A DNA stretch of 41,172 nt, taken from an uncultured Clostridia bacterium. Its GTDB lineage: Bacteria > Bacillota > Clostridia > Oscillospirales > Ruminococcaceae. The notes under the pieces are model-generated. The model was given only the letters and a program-made list of their open reading frames with translations. It had not been told where the DNA came from and did not search any database. Where the stretch lies: positions 1 through 41,172 of the forward strand of contig CALXGR010000018.1 in NCBI GenBank assembly GCA_944387885.1, given 5' to 3'. The position numbers were made by a program, and so were the translations under genes. Shown here piece by piece: positions 1-7,156 of this stretch; positions within the stretch are counted from its first letter, which is position 1; the number at the start of each line of letters is the position of its first letter.

Positions 1-58
1 AGCAAAGCTCTACACAAGCAGTATCAAGGTTAAATTCACAAGATAACAGGTGTTTCAT
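1..58 (-). CDS. truncated 5' end of an unrecognised CDS
   Basis: An ATG at 56-58 (minus strand) lies 7 bases after a strong GGAGGT ribosome binding site and opens a frame that runs off the window edge. Only about 19 residues are visible, beginning MKHLLSCEFNLDTACVELC. I do not recognise the family. It sits directly downstream of a hairpin with a T-tract and a structured leader, so its expression is probably controlled by premature termination. The start is supported by the RBS; the function is unknown. Confidence 0.55.
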   Translation of the reverse strand, partial: MKHLLSCEFNLDTACVELC

Positions 59-91
59 GGTAAATACCTCCGTAATTTTATGTTTTGTTGG

Positions 92-136
92 TAAAAAAGA
101 ACGATGCCAGTCTTTCGACTCGACATCGTTCTTTTC
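92..136 (-). terminator. intrinsic terminator hairpin ahead of the truncated gene
   Basis: A 12-bp perfect stem (95-106 with 124-135) encloses a second 4-bp stem (109-112 with 117-120) with a TTTC loop. Read on the minus strand it is followed by six T residues and then, about 30 bases on, by the RBS of the truncated gene. It can end blaI transcription, or act as the expression platform of the leader just before it. Confidence 0.75.
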
Positions 137-139
137 GTT

Positions 140-216
140 GTTGTTTCCAACCCTGCCAGACAGATGCCGTAAAATAGTAATTTTTTAGAATTACTGTCTT
201 ACGAGCACCCATCTAA
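140..216 (-). promoter_or_regulatory. structured leader, possible unidentified riboswitch aptamer
   Basis: On the minus strand this segment folds into one long interrupted helix. The nested arms are 162-166/210-214, 168-172/199-203 and 176-182/189-195, separated by asymmetric internal loops. It is followed at once by an intrinsic terminator and a gene start, the usual arrangement of a transcription-attenuating riboswitch. I compared it from memory with T-box, TPP, SAM, lysine, purine, fluoride and Mn consensus features and found no match, so the ligand is unknown. Confidence 0.35.
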
Positions 217-229
217 TCCCCGTCTTTTT

Positions 230-625
230 TTATTCCCACAAATCGTAGTCTCCCAGTTCCAGGATCTGTCCGTCCAGCCAGACCCGCAGTTCCTCCAGTT
301 TCTCCAGGTCCAGGGCTCCTGAGGATACCAGCGTCTCCAGCAGCCCGGTGACCTCTCCTTCAAAAAGGACTTCCAGCATTTCTCCGGCTTCCCCTTCCAG
401 GAACTTTCCCCGGGTAAGGGTCGGCCGATAGAGATTCCGTTTTCCCTCCTTCTCCCCTTTCACATACCCCTTTTTTTCCAGACGGTAGAGAAAATTCAGC
501 ACCGTGCTGTCCGCCCACCGGCAGCCCACAGGCAGTTTATATTGAATCTGCCGCCGCCCTGCCGGGCCGTTGCACCTGTAAAGAGCCATAAGTACCTGCC
601 GTTCGCTGGATGACAGTGGCTGCAT
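230..625 (-). CDS. BlaI/MecI/CopY-family transcriptional repressor
   Basis: This 131-residue protein has the size and layout of BlaI/MecI repressors. An N-terminal winged helix (about residues 5-72) includes the recognition-helix region STVLNFLYRLEKKGYV and a wing ending NLYRPT. A C-terminal dimerisation region (about 75-125) contains the family-like pattern MLEVLFEG...LLETLVSSGAL. The start follows GGAGG. No blaR1-type sensor is adjacent; the next gene on the other side is serC, read divergently. Three copies of TACATTTGT lie between the two genes, one over the predicted start point of this gene, so autoregulation is likely. Whether it also controls serC-serA is inference. Confidence 0.85.
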   Translation of the reverse strand: MQPLSSSERQVLMALYRCNGPAGRRQIQYKLPVGCRWADSTVLNFLYRLEKKGYVKGEKEGKRNLYRPTLTRGKFLEGEAGEMLEVLFEGEVTGLLETLVSSGALDLEKLEELRVWLDGQILELGDYDLWE

Positions 626-648
626 ATCTTCTTCGCCTCCATATTTTT

Positions 649-765
649 TACATTTGTGGTAGATTCTATCACTTTATACTGAGTGCGTCAAGTTCTCAGT
701 CTATTTTTCATGGATTTTCTTTTACATTTGTAATTGATTTTGTCTTTTATACAAATACATTTGTT
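649..765. promoter_or_regulatory. three BlaI-type operator copies (TACATTTGTN)
   Basis: TACATTTGTG (649-658), TACATTTGTA (723-732) and TACATTTGTT (756-765) are three near-identical copies of the TACA-NN-TGTA dyad known for BlaI/MecI operators. The third is embedded in a wider ACAAAT-N2-ATTTGT dyad (751-764). The second and third are 33 bp apart, about three helical turns. The first overlaps the predicted start point of the repressor gene. The repeats are seen in the sequence; the repressor binding is inferred. Confidence 0.6.
663..691 (-). promoter_or_regulatory. promoter of the BlaI-family gene
   Basis: On the minus strand, TTGACG (686-691) and TAGAAT (663-668) are separated by exactly 17 bp. 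The operator copy at 649-658 covers the expected start point. Confidence 0.6.
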
Positions 766-818
766 GCTTTTGCCGGGATTTTCCAAAAAATGAAGATATA
801 TTTTTGGTATTTCGCAAG

Positions 819-848
819 TTGAGCCTGCCCCAAACACCAGAGTATAAT
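819..848 (+). promoter_or_regulatory. promoter of serC-serA
   Basis: TTGAGC (819-824) and a perfect TATAAT (843-848) are 18 bp apart, leaving a leader of about 50 bases before serC. The TACATTTGT copies end about 55 bp upstream of the -35, so repression by steric block would need looping or binding further downstream. Confidence 0.55.
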
Positions 849-904
849 TAAGATATTCCGTTACAAATGCAGCGGACAGACCGCTTTTTGAGGAGGAACC
901 CCTT

Positions 905-1987
905 ATGGCAAGAGTATACAATTTCAGCGCAGGCCCTTCCATGCTGCCTGAAGCGGTGTTGCGGACCGCCCAGGCTGAGCTGCTGGAGTACGGCACCAGC
1001 GGCCAGAGCGTTATGGAGATGAGCCATCGGAGCAAATATTTCGACGACATCATTGTCAATACCGAGGCCGGCATCCGGAAGCTGCTGAATGTTCCCGACA
1101 ACTACAAAATCGGATTTTTCCAGGGCGGCGCCACCCAGCAGTTCGCCATGGTCCCCCTGAACCTGATGACTACCGGCAAGGCTGACTACCTGGTCACCGG
1201 CAACTTCTCCAACCTGGCTGCCAAGGAGGCCGCCAAGTTCGGTCAGGTAAATATTGTAGCCAGCAGCAAGGACCGGAACTTCACCTACATTCCCGATGTG
1301 ACCAAGGTGGAATACACCCCCGATGCCAGCTACATCCACATCTGCCACAACAACACCATTTTCGGCACCACCTACCAGCAGGTACCCCAGGTGGAGGGAA
1401 TCCCCCTGGTAGCCGACATGAGCAGCGATATCATGAGCATGCCGGTGGATGTAAACCAGTACGGTCTCATCTACTTTGGCGTCCAGAAGAACGTAGCCCC
1501 CGCCGGCATGGCCGTGGCCATTGTCCGGGAAGATCTGCTGGGGAAGGCTCCCGAAAATGTCCCCACCATGATGAACTACACCACCATCCTGGAGAAGGAC
1601 AGCATGTACAACACTCCCCCCTGCTGGTGCATTTACATGACCGGTCTGGTGGTAGACTATCTCCAGAACACCATCGGCGGTCTGGAAAAGATGCACGAGA
1701 TCAACAAGGCCAAGGCCAAGGTCCTTTACGATTATCTGGACAGCCAGGAGTTCTTCCACAACCCCGTGGAGAAGGAATACCGCAGCCTGATGAATGTGAC
1801 TTTCACCAGCCCTGACCCGGACATGGACAAAAAATTCTGTGCCGAGGCTGCTGCCGCCGGGTTCGTCAACCTGAAGGGTCACCGTCTGGTAGGCGGCATG
1901 CGGGCTTCCATCTACAATGCCATGCCCCCGGAGGGCGTAGCCAAGCTGGTCCAGTTCATGGATGACTTCCGGAAAGCCAACAGCTGA
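905..1987 (+). CDS. serC: phosphoserine aminotransferase
   Basis: This converts 3-phosphohydroxypyruvate and glutamate to phosphoserine and 2-oxoglutarate, the second step of serine synthesis, with PLP. The 360-residue length is normal. The N-terminal YNFSAGPSMLP motif, the GGATQQF phosphate/PLP loop near residue 77 and the GVQKNVAPAG segment near residue 195, with the Schiff-base lysine, are all present. The start follows GAGGAGG. It is the first gene of a serC-serA operon; serA begins 30 bases after its stop. The phosphatase serB is not in the window. Confidence 0.95.
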   Translation: MARVYNFSAGPSMLPEAVLRTAQAELLEYGTSGQSVMEMSHRSKYFDDIIVNTEAGIRKLLNVPDNYKIGFFQGGATQQFAMVPLNLMTTGKADYLVTGNFSNLAAKEAAKFGQVNIVASSKDRNFTYIPDVTKVEYTPDASYIHICHNNTIFGTTYQQVPQVEGIPLVADMSSDIMSMPVDVNQYGLIYFGVQKNVAPAGMAVAIVREDLLGKAPENVPTMMNYTTILEKDSMYNTPPCWCIYMTGLVVDYLQNTIGGLEKMHEINKAKAKVLYDYLDSQEFFHNPVEKEYRSLMNVTFTSPDPDMDKKFCAEAAAAGFVNLKGHRLVGGMRASIYNAMPPEGVAKLVQFMDDFRKANS

Positions 1988-2016
1988 TTTTTCACAGACA
2001 AGAGAGGAACCGCCTT

Positions 2017-3177
2017 ATGTATACCATTAAAACCCTGAACGCCATCAGCCCCCTGGGCCTGGCCAAGCTGCCCAAGGCCCAGTTTACCGTGGATAACGAG
2101 ACCAACACCCCTGACGGCATCCTGGTCCGGAGCGCCGACATGAACTCCATGGAGTTTCCCGAAAGCCTGCTGGCCATTGCCCGGGCCGGAGCCGGCGTAA
2201 ACAACATTCCCCTGGACCGGTGCACCCAGGAGGGTATCGTAGTATTCAACACCCCCGGTGCCAACAGCAATGCTGTGGCCGAACTGGTCATTGGCACCCT
2301 CATTGCCGGGAGCCGTAACCTGGCCGCTGCTGCCCAGTGGACCCAGGACCTGAAGGGCACCGAGGGAATCGGCAAAGCCGTAGAGAAGGGAAAGAAAGCA
2401 TTTGTGGGCCCCGAAGTACGGGGCAAGGTGCTGGGTGTTATCGGCCTGGGCGCCATCGGCGCCAAGGTCGCCACCATGGCCACCCATCTGGGAATGGAAG
2501 TGTACGGCTATGACCCCTACATCAGCGTGGAAAGCGCCTGGAGCCTGAGCCGGAACGTGCAGCACTGCTTCAATCTGAACGACATGCTGCCCAAGTGCGA
2601 TTACATTACCATCCATGTTCCCTACCTGCCCACCACCAAGGGCACCATCAACGCCCAGACTCTGGCCGCCTGCAAGGACGGCGTGCGGGTTCTCAACTTT
2701 GCCCGGGGCGAGCTGGTAGACAACCAGGCCATCCTGGCCGGGCTGGAGAGCGGCAAGGTAGGCGCCTACTACACCGACTTCCCCTGCGAGGAGCTTCTGG
2801 GCGTTCCCGGCGTGGTAGCCACTCCCCATCTGGGCGCTTCCACACCTGAGAGCGAGGAGAACTGCGCCGTTATGGCCGCCGCTGAAATCAGCGATTACCT
2901 GAAGAACGGCAACATTCTCCACAGTGTCAACCTGCCCGAGGTGTGCCAGCCCCGCACCGGCGGCAAGCGGTTGTGCATTATCCACCGGAACGAGCCGGGC
3001 CTGATCAGCAGCATCACCTCTGTGACCACCGAATCCAAGGTGAACATTGAGAACATGGTGAACAAGAGCCGGAAGGACGTGGCTTACACCATTATTGATG
3101 TGACCGGCGCTCTGGACCCCGATGTGGTAAACAAACTGAAATCCATCCCTGCCGTGATTCGGGTGCGGGTCCTGTAA
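2017..3177 (+). CDS. serA: D-3-phosphoglycerate dehydrogenase with ACT domain
   Basis: This performs the NAD-dependent oxidation of 3-phosphoglycerate, the first committed step of serine synthesis. The 386-residue protein shows the Rossmann fingerprint GLGAIGAKVA near residue 148, the catalytic Arg in FARGELVDN near 229 and the His in TPHLGASTPESEENCA near 271. A C-terminal ACT domain (about 317-386) implies serine feedback. It is a compact form lacking the extra ASB domain of the long versions. It shares the serC promoter and ends at a strong terminator. The start follows GAGAGGA. Confidence 0.94.
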   Translation: MYTIKTLNAISPLGLAKLPKAQFTVDNETNTPDGILVRSADMNSMEFPESLLAIARAGAGVNNIPLDRCTQEGIVVFNTPGANSNAVAELVIGTLIAGSRNLAAAAQWTQDLKGTEGIGKAVEKGKKAFVGPEVRGKVLGVIGLGAIGAKVATMATHLGMEVYGYDPYISVESAWSLSRNVQHCFNLNDMLPKCDYITIHVPYLPTTKGTINAQTLAACKDGVRVLNFARGELVDNQAILAGLESGKVGAYYTDFPCEELLGVPGVVATPHLGASTPESEENCAVMAAAEISDYLKNGNILHSVNLPEVCQPRTGGKRLCIIHRNEPGLISSITSVTTESKVNIENMVNKSRKDVAYTIIDVTGALDPDVVNKLKSIPAVIRVRVL

Positions 3178-3193
3178 TCCATTACAGTCTTAC

Positions 3194-3232
3194 AAAAAAG
3201 CTGCCGCATGAAAGGCCATGCGGCAGCTTTTT
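3194..3232. terminator. bidirectional terminator between serA and the small membrane protein gene
   Basis: A perfect stem of about 16 bp (AAAAAGCTGCCGCATG and its complement) surrounds a 6-base loop, with A- and T-tracts on the two sides. It can end the plus-strand serC-serA message and the convergent minus-strand gene. Confidence 0.9.
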
Positions 3233-3236
3233 GCGG

Positions 3237-3422
3237 TCATCTCATCCAGCGGCCGATCACAGTATCCACGTCGCTGATCATCTGTTCACAGCCACAGGCC
3301 AGACGGTGTGCGGCTTTCCGCATTTTCCGCTTGTCCTGGTTCATAAGGTACACACCGGCGGCAGCCATAGCGGCTCCCATCATGGCTCCGGCGGCCACGC
3401 CGCCCATTCCCTGTTTCTTCAT
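3237..3422 (-). CDS. small Gly/Ala/Met-rich single-span membrane protein, unknown
   Basis: This is a 61-residue protein preceded by a perfect AAAGGAGG ribosome binding site, which argues that it is real despite its size. Residues 6-27 form one hydrophobic, glycine- and alanine-rich helix (GVAAGAMMGAAMAAAGVYLM). A short basic stretch (KRKMRK) follows, then a tail with two cysteines and a final VIGRWMR. The layout resembles small YtxH-like proteins, but I cannot place it firmly. It is monocistronic and convergent with serA. Confidence 0.65.
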   Translation of the reverse strand: MKKQGMGGVAAGAMMGAAMAAAGVYLMNQDKRKMRKAAHRLACGCEQMISDVDTVIGRWMR

Positions 3423-3507
3423 AAGGCATAACCTCCTTTATTGGATTGTGATTTTATAATTCCCTGTCTTCTTCGAGTTTATACGGCTTTTTTTGCACCG
3501 GGCTTTA

Positions 3508-3516
3508 TGATACAAT
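3508..3516 (+). promoter_or_regulatory. extended -10 promoter of the pdxK/Y-trmL-degV operon
   Basis: TGATACAAT is an extended -10 (TGnTACAAT), with only a poor T-rich -35 upstream. The expected start point, about 3523, lies downstream of the ATG at 3517, which therefore cannot be the initiation codon of this message. Confidence 0.5.
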
Positions 3517-3561
3517 ATGGAGCAGCAAGGGGAATTTTCACTCGGGAAGGAGTTTTTTGTT

Positions 3562-4392
3562 TTGCAGCGTCCTAAATCCGCACCCAAAACGGTGCTTTGT
3601 ATTCATGATTTATCCTCGGTAGGCCGGGCCGGATTATCCACCATCTGCCCTGCTTTGGCAGTGATGGGGGTACAGGCCATTGCCCTGCCCACCAGTGTTC
3701 TTTCCACCCATACCGGGGGATTGGGCGACCCGGTGGTCATGTCCGGGGGCGGGTACGGCCAGGCCGCTCTGGACCACTTTGCCCAGCTGGGGCTGGAATT
3801 TGACGGAATTTACTCCGGATACTTAAGCAATCTGAATCAGGCCCAGCTGGTGCGAAAAGCTTTTTCCCTCTGGCCCAAAGCCTATAAAATGGTGGACCCT
3901 GTAATGGGAGACCACGGACGGCTGTACAGCGGCATCTACCCTGAACTGGCAGTAGCCATGCAGGACCTGGCCCGGCAGGCCGACCTTATTGTTCCCAACC
4001 TGACCGAAGCCTGCCTGCTTTTAGGAAAGCCTTACCAGGAAAAGGAATTCACCAAGGCGGAGGCTTCCCAGCTGGCCCAGGAGCTTACCGCCCTCTGTCC
4101 CAGTGTGGTGATCACCGGCCTTCCCATGGGAAAATATCTGGGCTGTGCAGGCGCCGGAGAGGAAAACTTTGTCATCCAGAAGCCCTTCCTGTCCCGGTCC
4201 TATCCCGGCACCGGAGATCTGTTCGGGGCCGTGCTTCTGGGAGGACTTTTCCGGGGCAATGCTCTCAGTGCCGCCGTGGACAACGCCGCCGCTTTTGTTA
4301 GCCACTGTATTGAGCTGACCCCGCCCGAGGCTGACCCCCGGCTGGGAGTATGGCTGGAAAAAGCTCTGGCTCAGCCGGAGCGGAAAATCTGA
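3562..4392 (+). CDS. pyridoxal/pyridoxamine kinase (PdxK/PdxY family)
   Basis: A ribokinase-fold kinase that phosphorylates B6 vitamers in PLP salvage. Motifs include VLCIHDLSSVGRAGL at the N-terminus, VDPVMGDHGRLY (the conserved DPVMGD) near the middle, PNLTEA and the catalytic anion-hole motif PGTGDLFGA near the C-terminus. I start it at TTG 3562, which has GGGAAGGAG 9 bases upstream. The upstream in-frame ATG at 3517 overlaps the -10 region and has no RBS. This gives 276 residues, normal for the family. It is first in an operon with trmL (14-base gap) and a degV gene. PLP is the cofactor of SerC and of the cysteine desulfurase in this window. Confidence 0.85.
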   Translation: MQRPKSAPKTVLCIHDLSSVGRAGLSTICPALAVMGVQAIALPTSVLSTHTGGLGDPVVMSGGGYGQAALDHFAQLGLEFDGIYSGYLSNLNQAQLVRKAFSLWPKAYKMVDPVMGDHGRLYSGIYPELAVAMQDLARQADLIVPNLTEACLLLGKPYQEKEFTKAEASQLAQELTALCPSVVITGLPMGKYLGCAGAGEENFVIQKPFLSRSYPGTGDLFGAVLLGGLFRGNALSAAVDNAAAFVSHCIELTPPEADPRLGVWLEKALAQPERKI

Positions 4393-4406
4393 AAAAGGAC
4401 TGGAAA

Positions 4407-4904
4407 ATGAAGGAAGTTAACATTGTACTGGTGGAACCTCAGATTCCCCAAAACACAGGAAATATCGCCCGCACCTGCGCTGTCACCGGGGCCCGGCTCC
4501 ACCTGGTAGGGCCTTTGGGATTTACTCCTGACGACAAAAAATTAAAGCGTGCCGGACTTGACTACTGGCATGATCTTGATATAACATATTACCAGGATCT
4601 TGAGGAATATTTTTCTAAGAATCCCGGCCCCTGCCGTTTTTTTACCAGCAAGGGTCAGCACCGTCACACCCAGGTGACCTACCCGGATGGGGTAGCCCTG
4701 GTCTTTGGGCGTGAGGACGCCGGTCTGCCGGAGGAGCTTCTTCTGGCCCACCCCGAGGATTGTGTGCGGATTCCCATGCGCCGGGGAGAGCGCTGCCTGA
4801 ACCTTTCCAATTCGGTGGCGGTAGGTGTGTATGAGGCGCTGCGCCAGGACGACTTTGGGGACCTGGAAGATATTGGACAACTGACACGATATGAATGGAA
4901 ATGA
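4407..4904 (+). CDS. trmL: tRNA (cytidine(34)-2'-O)-methyltransferase
   Basis: A SPOUT-class methyltransferase that 2'-O-methylates the wobble base of tRNA-Leu species using SAM. The 165-residue length matches TrmL. Family motifs are VLVEPQIPQNTGNIARTCA at the N-terminus, LVFGREDAGLPEE in the middle and the knot segment RCLNLSNSVAVGVYEALRQ at the C-terminus. The start at ATG 4407 follows AAAAAGGA; a longer in-frame opening overlaps the kinase gene and has no RBS. Confidence 0.93.
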   Translation: MKEVNIVLVEPQIPQNTGNIARTCAVTGARLHLVGPLGFTPDDKKLKRAGLDYWHDLDITYYQDLEEYFSKNPGPCRFFTSKGQHRHTQVTYPDGVALVFGREDAGLPEELLLAHPEDCVRIPMRRGERCLNLSNSVAVGVYEALRQDDFGDLEDIGQLTRYEWK

Positions 4905-4916
4905 GGATGTAAAACC

Positions 4917-5786
4917 ATGAGCAAAATCGGCATTTTGACCGACTCCTGCTGCGATATGCCCCAGGAGCTGGCCGACAAATACCAAATTGATATTCTGTGC
5001 ATTCCTGTTCTGCTGGAGGGCAAAACCTACATTGAGCGGCAGGACATGACCAACGACCAGTTCTACAACATGATGCGACAGGCAGAAGGAGTTCCCACCA
5101 CTGCCGCCATCACCCCCATTCAGTACTGCGAAAAGTACTGCGAGTACCTGGACAAGAACTACACCGATCTGCTGGTGGTCACCCTGAACAGCGGCGGCAG
5201 CAGCACCTACAACAATGCTCTCTCCGGCATTAAAATGCTGGAGGAGGAGCGTCCCGGCCACAAGCTGAACATCCAGGTGGTGGACAGCCATACTTACAGC
5301 ATGGTCCAGGGCTGGCCCCTGGTGCAGGCGGCCCGGAAACTGCGGAACGGTGCAGAGCTGAAAATGGTCATTGGCGAGCTGAATCAGGCTTACGCCCAGA
5401 TGGAAGTTTGCCTGGCCGCTTTCAGCCTGAAGCAGATGAAGAAGAGCGGCCGCATCAGCGCCGCCGCCGCTTTTGTGGGCGAGCTGCTGGGTCTGCGGCC
5501 CATCATCAGCCTGAATGACGGAATCAGCAAGGTGGAATCCAAGGTCCGTGGTGATGCCTCCGTCATCCCCGCCATGATCAAGTATTGCCAGAGCCGTGCA
5601 GATATGAACATGGTGGAGTATGGCCTGGGCTACACTGACGGAGACCGTATCAAAGAGCTGAAAAAGCAAGCCAAGAAAGCCTTCGGCCATGAGCCTGCCT
5701 ATCTTTTCCAGCTGGGCGCAGCCGTCAGCTCCAACACCGGCCCTGATGCCATCGCCATCACCTTCCCCGGCATTGCACGGCGGTAA
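4917..5786 (+). CDS. DegV-family fatty-acid-binding protein
   Basis: A 289-residue DegV protein. In this family the protein binds a fatty acid and presents it to fatty acid kinase FakA for phosphorylation. Visible motifs are ILTDSCCDMP at the N-terminus, the TTAAITP segment after residue 60, SGGSSTYNNA, the ligand-pocket VDSHTYSMVQG and the SGRISAAAAFVGELLGLRPI block. The start is 12 bases after trmL, with weak spacing. It ends the operon at a strong terminator. No fakA is nearby, so the partner is unknown. Confidence 0.9.
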   Translation: MSKIGILTDSCCDMPQELADKYQIDILCIPVLLEGKTYIERQDMTNDQFYNMMRQAEGVPTTAAITPIQYCEKYCEYLDKNYTDLLVVTLNSGGSSTYNNALSGIKMLEEERPGHKLNIQVVDSHTYSMVQGWPLVQAARKLRNGAELKMVIGELNQAYAQMEVCLAAFSLKQMKKSGRISAAAAFVGELLGLRPIISLNDGISKVESKVRGDASVIPAMIKYCQSRADMNMVEYGLGYTDGDRIKELKKQAKKAFGHEPAYLFQLGAAVSSNTGPDAIAITFPGIARR

Positions 5787-5796
5787 AATCACCTAT

Positions 5797-5836
5797 AAAG
5801 AAAGCTCCCTGCCCAGGCAGGGAGCTTCTTTTTTTA
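5797..5836. terminator. terminator between degV and cdd
   Basis: An 11-bp perfect GC-rich stem (AGCTCCCTGCC, 5803-5813, with 5816-5826) has a tight loop and a T-tract on the plus side and As on the other. It serves the plus-strand operon and probably the convergent deoD-cdd message. Confidence 0.88.
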
Positions 5837-5837
5837 T

Positions 5838-6257
5838 TCAGTGTTCCAGGTTGGCGGGACCAAACCCATAGGGGAGCAGTTCTCCCAGGGTGGTATCCAG
5901 GTAGTCGATGGTAGACTTGGCCAGAATCACCCGCAGGTCATTGCCGCAGAACTCAAAGAGCGCCTGACGGCATACCCCACAGGGAGCAGAAATCAATTCA
6001 TTGACCTGTCCCTCCATGCTGCCCACAATGGCGATGGCTTCAAATTCCCGGACTCCCTCGCTGACCGCTTTGAACAGTGCGGTGCGTTCTGCGCAGATGG
6101 TCACAGGATAGGAAGCATTTTCAATGTTGCAGCCCTTGAACACCTGTCCGTTCTTGGCCAGGAGCGCCGCCCCCACCCGAAAATGGGAGTAAGGGGTATA
6201 GGCATTTTCCCGGGCCTCAAAGGCAGTTTCAATCAGCTTGGTTACATTTACATCCAT
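5838..6257 (-). CDS. cdd: cytidine deaminase
   Basis: A zinc enzyme that deaminates cytidine and deoxycytidine to uridine and deoxyuridine in pyrimidine salvage. The 139-residue length matches the tetrameric form. The motifs are YTPYSHFRVGAAL, the catalytic CAERTA (Cys ligand and proton-shuttle Glu) and PCGVCRQ with the two remaining Cys ligands. It follows deoD by 14 bases on the same strand, making a nucleoside salvage pair. The start follows GAGGCG. Confidence 0.94.
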   Translation of the reverse strand: MDVNVTKLIETAFEARENAYTPYSHFRVGAALLAKNGQVFKGCNIENASYPVTICAERTALFKAVSEGVREFEAIAIVGSMEGQVNELISAPCGVCRQALFEFCGNDLRVILAKSTIDYLDTTLGELLPYGFGPANLEH

Positions 6258-6271
6258 GGCCGGCGCCTCGC

Positions 6272-6988
6272 TTAATACTCAGCATTCAGGGCAATCTTGA
6301 TCATGTCATTGAGGCCCTTCTGACGGACTTCAGCGCTGATGATCTCGGGAGTGACAAAGCTGTCGGAAATGGTGATCAGGCAGGTGGCCTGCTTGCCCAG
6401 AGCCCGGGCATTGGCAAAGAGGGCGAAGCTCTCCATCTCCACGCAGAGGCAGTGATGCTGGGCCCGGCGGGCAGCCTTTCCGGCCTCATCCGGATGATTT
6501 ACGGGATAGAACACGTCGGAGGAATGGGTGCAGCCTTCGTGCATTTTGATTCCCATCTTAGCGGCGCTGGCACGGATGGCATCGTTGAGGGCAGGGCTGC
6601 TGGGCAGCTCGTCCTCGGTCACCCCGCTCTGGACCAGGGCAAAGGTGGACTCAGAGAAGGCGCTGGTGGCCAGCACCACATCCATCACCTTGACCTCAGG
6701 GACATAGCTGCCGGCAGTGCCGATTCGGACAATGTTCTCCACCCCGTACTGGGTGTAGAGTTCGTAGGAGTAAATGCCGATGGAGGGCTGACCCATGCCG
6801 CTGCCCATGACGCTGATGGGACGGCCCTGGTAGGTGCCGGTATAGCCCAGCATTCCCCGCACATCGGTTACCAGCCGGGGATTTTCCAGGAAGTTCTCGG
6901 CAATATACTTTGCCCGCAGAGGGTCACCGGGCATGAGGACGGTTTTGGCGAAATCGCCCATCTGGGCACTGATATGAGGGGTAGACAT
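6272..6988 (-). CDS. deoD: purine-nucleoside phosphorylase, DeoD type
   Basis: Phosphorolyses purine (deoxy)ribonucleosides to base and (deoxy)ribose-1-phosphate. The protein is 238 residues, close to the usual hexameric enzyme. Motifs are MSTPHISA and VLMPGDPLRAKYIAENFL at the N-terminus, the GSGMGQPSIGIYSYEL block, RIGTAGS near residue 86 and the substrate-pocket VEMESFALF. The start is ATG 6986-6988 behind GGAG; the frame stays open upstream, but that stretch contains the predicted promoter. It forms an operon with cdd. Confidence 0.94.
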   Translation of the reverse strand: MSTPHISAQMGDFAKTVLMPGDPLRAKYIAENFLENPRLVTDVRGMLGYTGTYQGRPISVMGSGMGQPSIGIYSYELYTQYGVENIVRIGTAGSYVPEVKVMDVVLATSAFSESTFALVQSGVTEDELPSSPALNDAIRASAAKMGIKMHEGCTHSSDVFYPVNHPDEAGKAARRAQHHCLCVEMESFALFANARALGKQATCLITISDSFVTPEIISAEVRQKGLNDMIKIALNAEY

Positions 6989-7070
6989 AATGATAACACT
7001 CCTTTTTTCATAAAGTACGCCTGCCTCCCCGGGAGGAAAGAAGGCGCCCTGTATCTTTGAAGTTATGGTA

Positions 7071-7099
7071 ATTATAACACAACTGTGGTACAATGGCAA
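7071..7099 (-). promoter_or_regulatory. promoter of deoD-cdd
   Basis: On the minus strand, TTGCCA (7094-7099) and TATAAT (7071-7076) are 17 bp apart. It shares bases with the -10 of the divergent radical SAM gene, so the two may compete for polymerase. Confidence 0.6.
7086..7094 (+). promoter_or_regulatory. extended -10 promoter of the radical SAM gene
   Basis: TGGTACAAT fits an extended -10; no good -35 is seen. It lies inside the spacer and -35 region of the oppositely oriented deoD promoter. Confidence 0.4.
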
Positions 7100-7156
7100 C
7101 GAAGTTCCCAATGCTCCTTTCAGGGGCACCACTGCCCGGAAGGAGGCCGCCTTTTT

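Noticed and set aside
610..822. 70-codon plus-strand frame across the blaI-serC gap
   Set aside because: It starts inside the BlaI gene, has no RBS and runs over the operators and both promoters. The Phe/Ile/Tyr-rich product reflects AT-rich intergenic DNA.
3517..3561. Upstream ATG start for the pyridoxal kinase
   Set aside because: It lies on the promoter -10 and before the expected transcript start, without an RBS. TTG 3562 has a good RBS.
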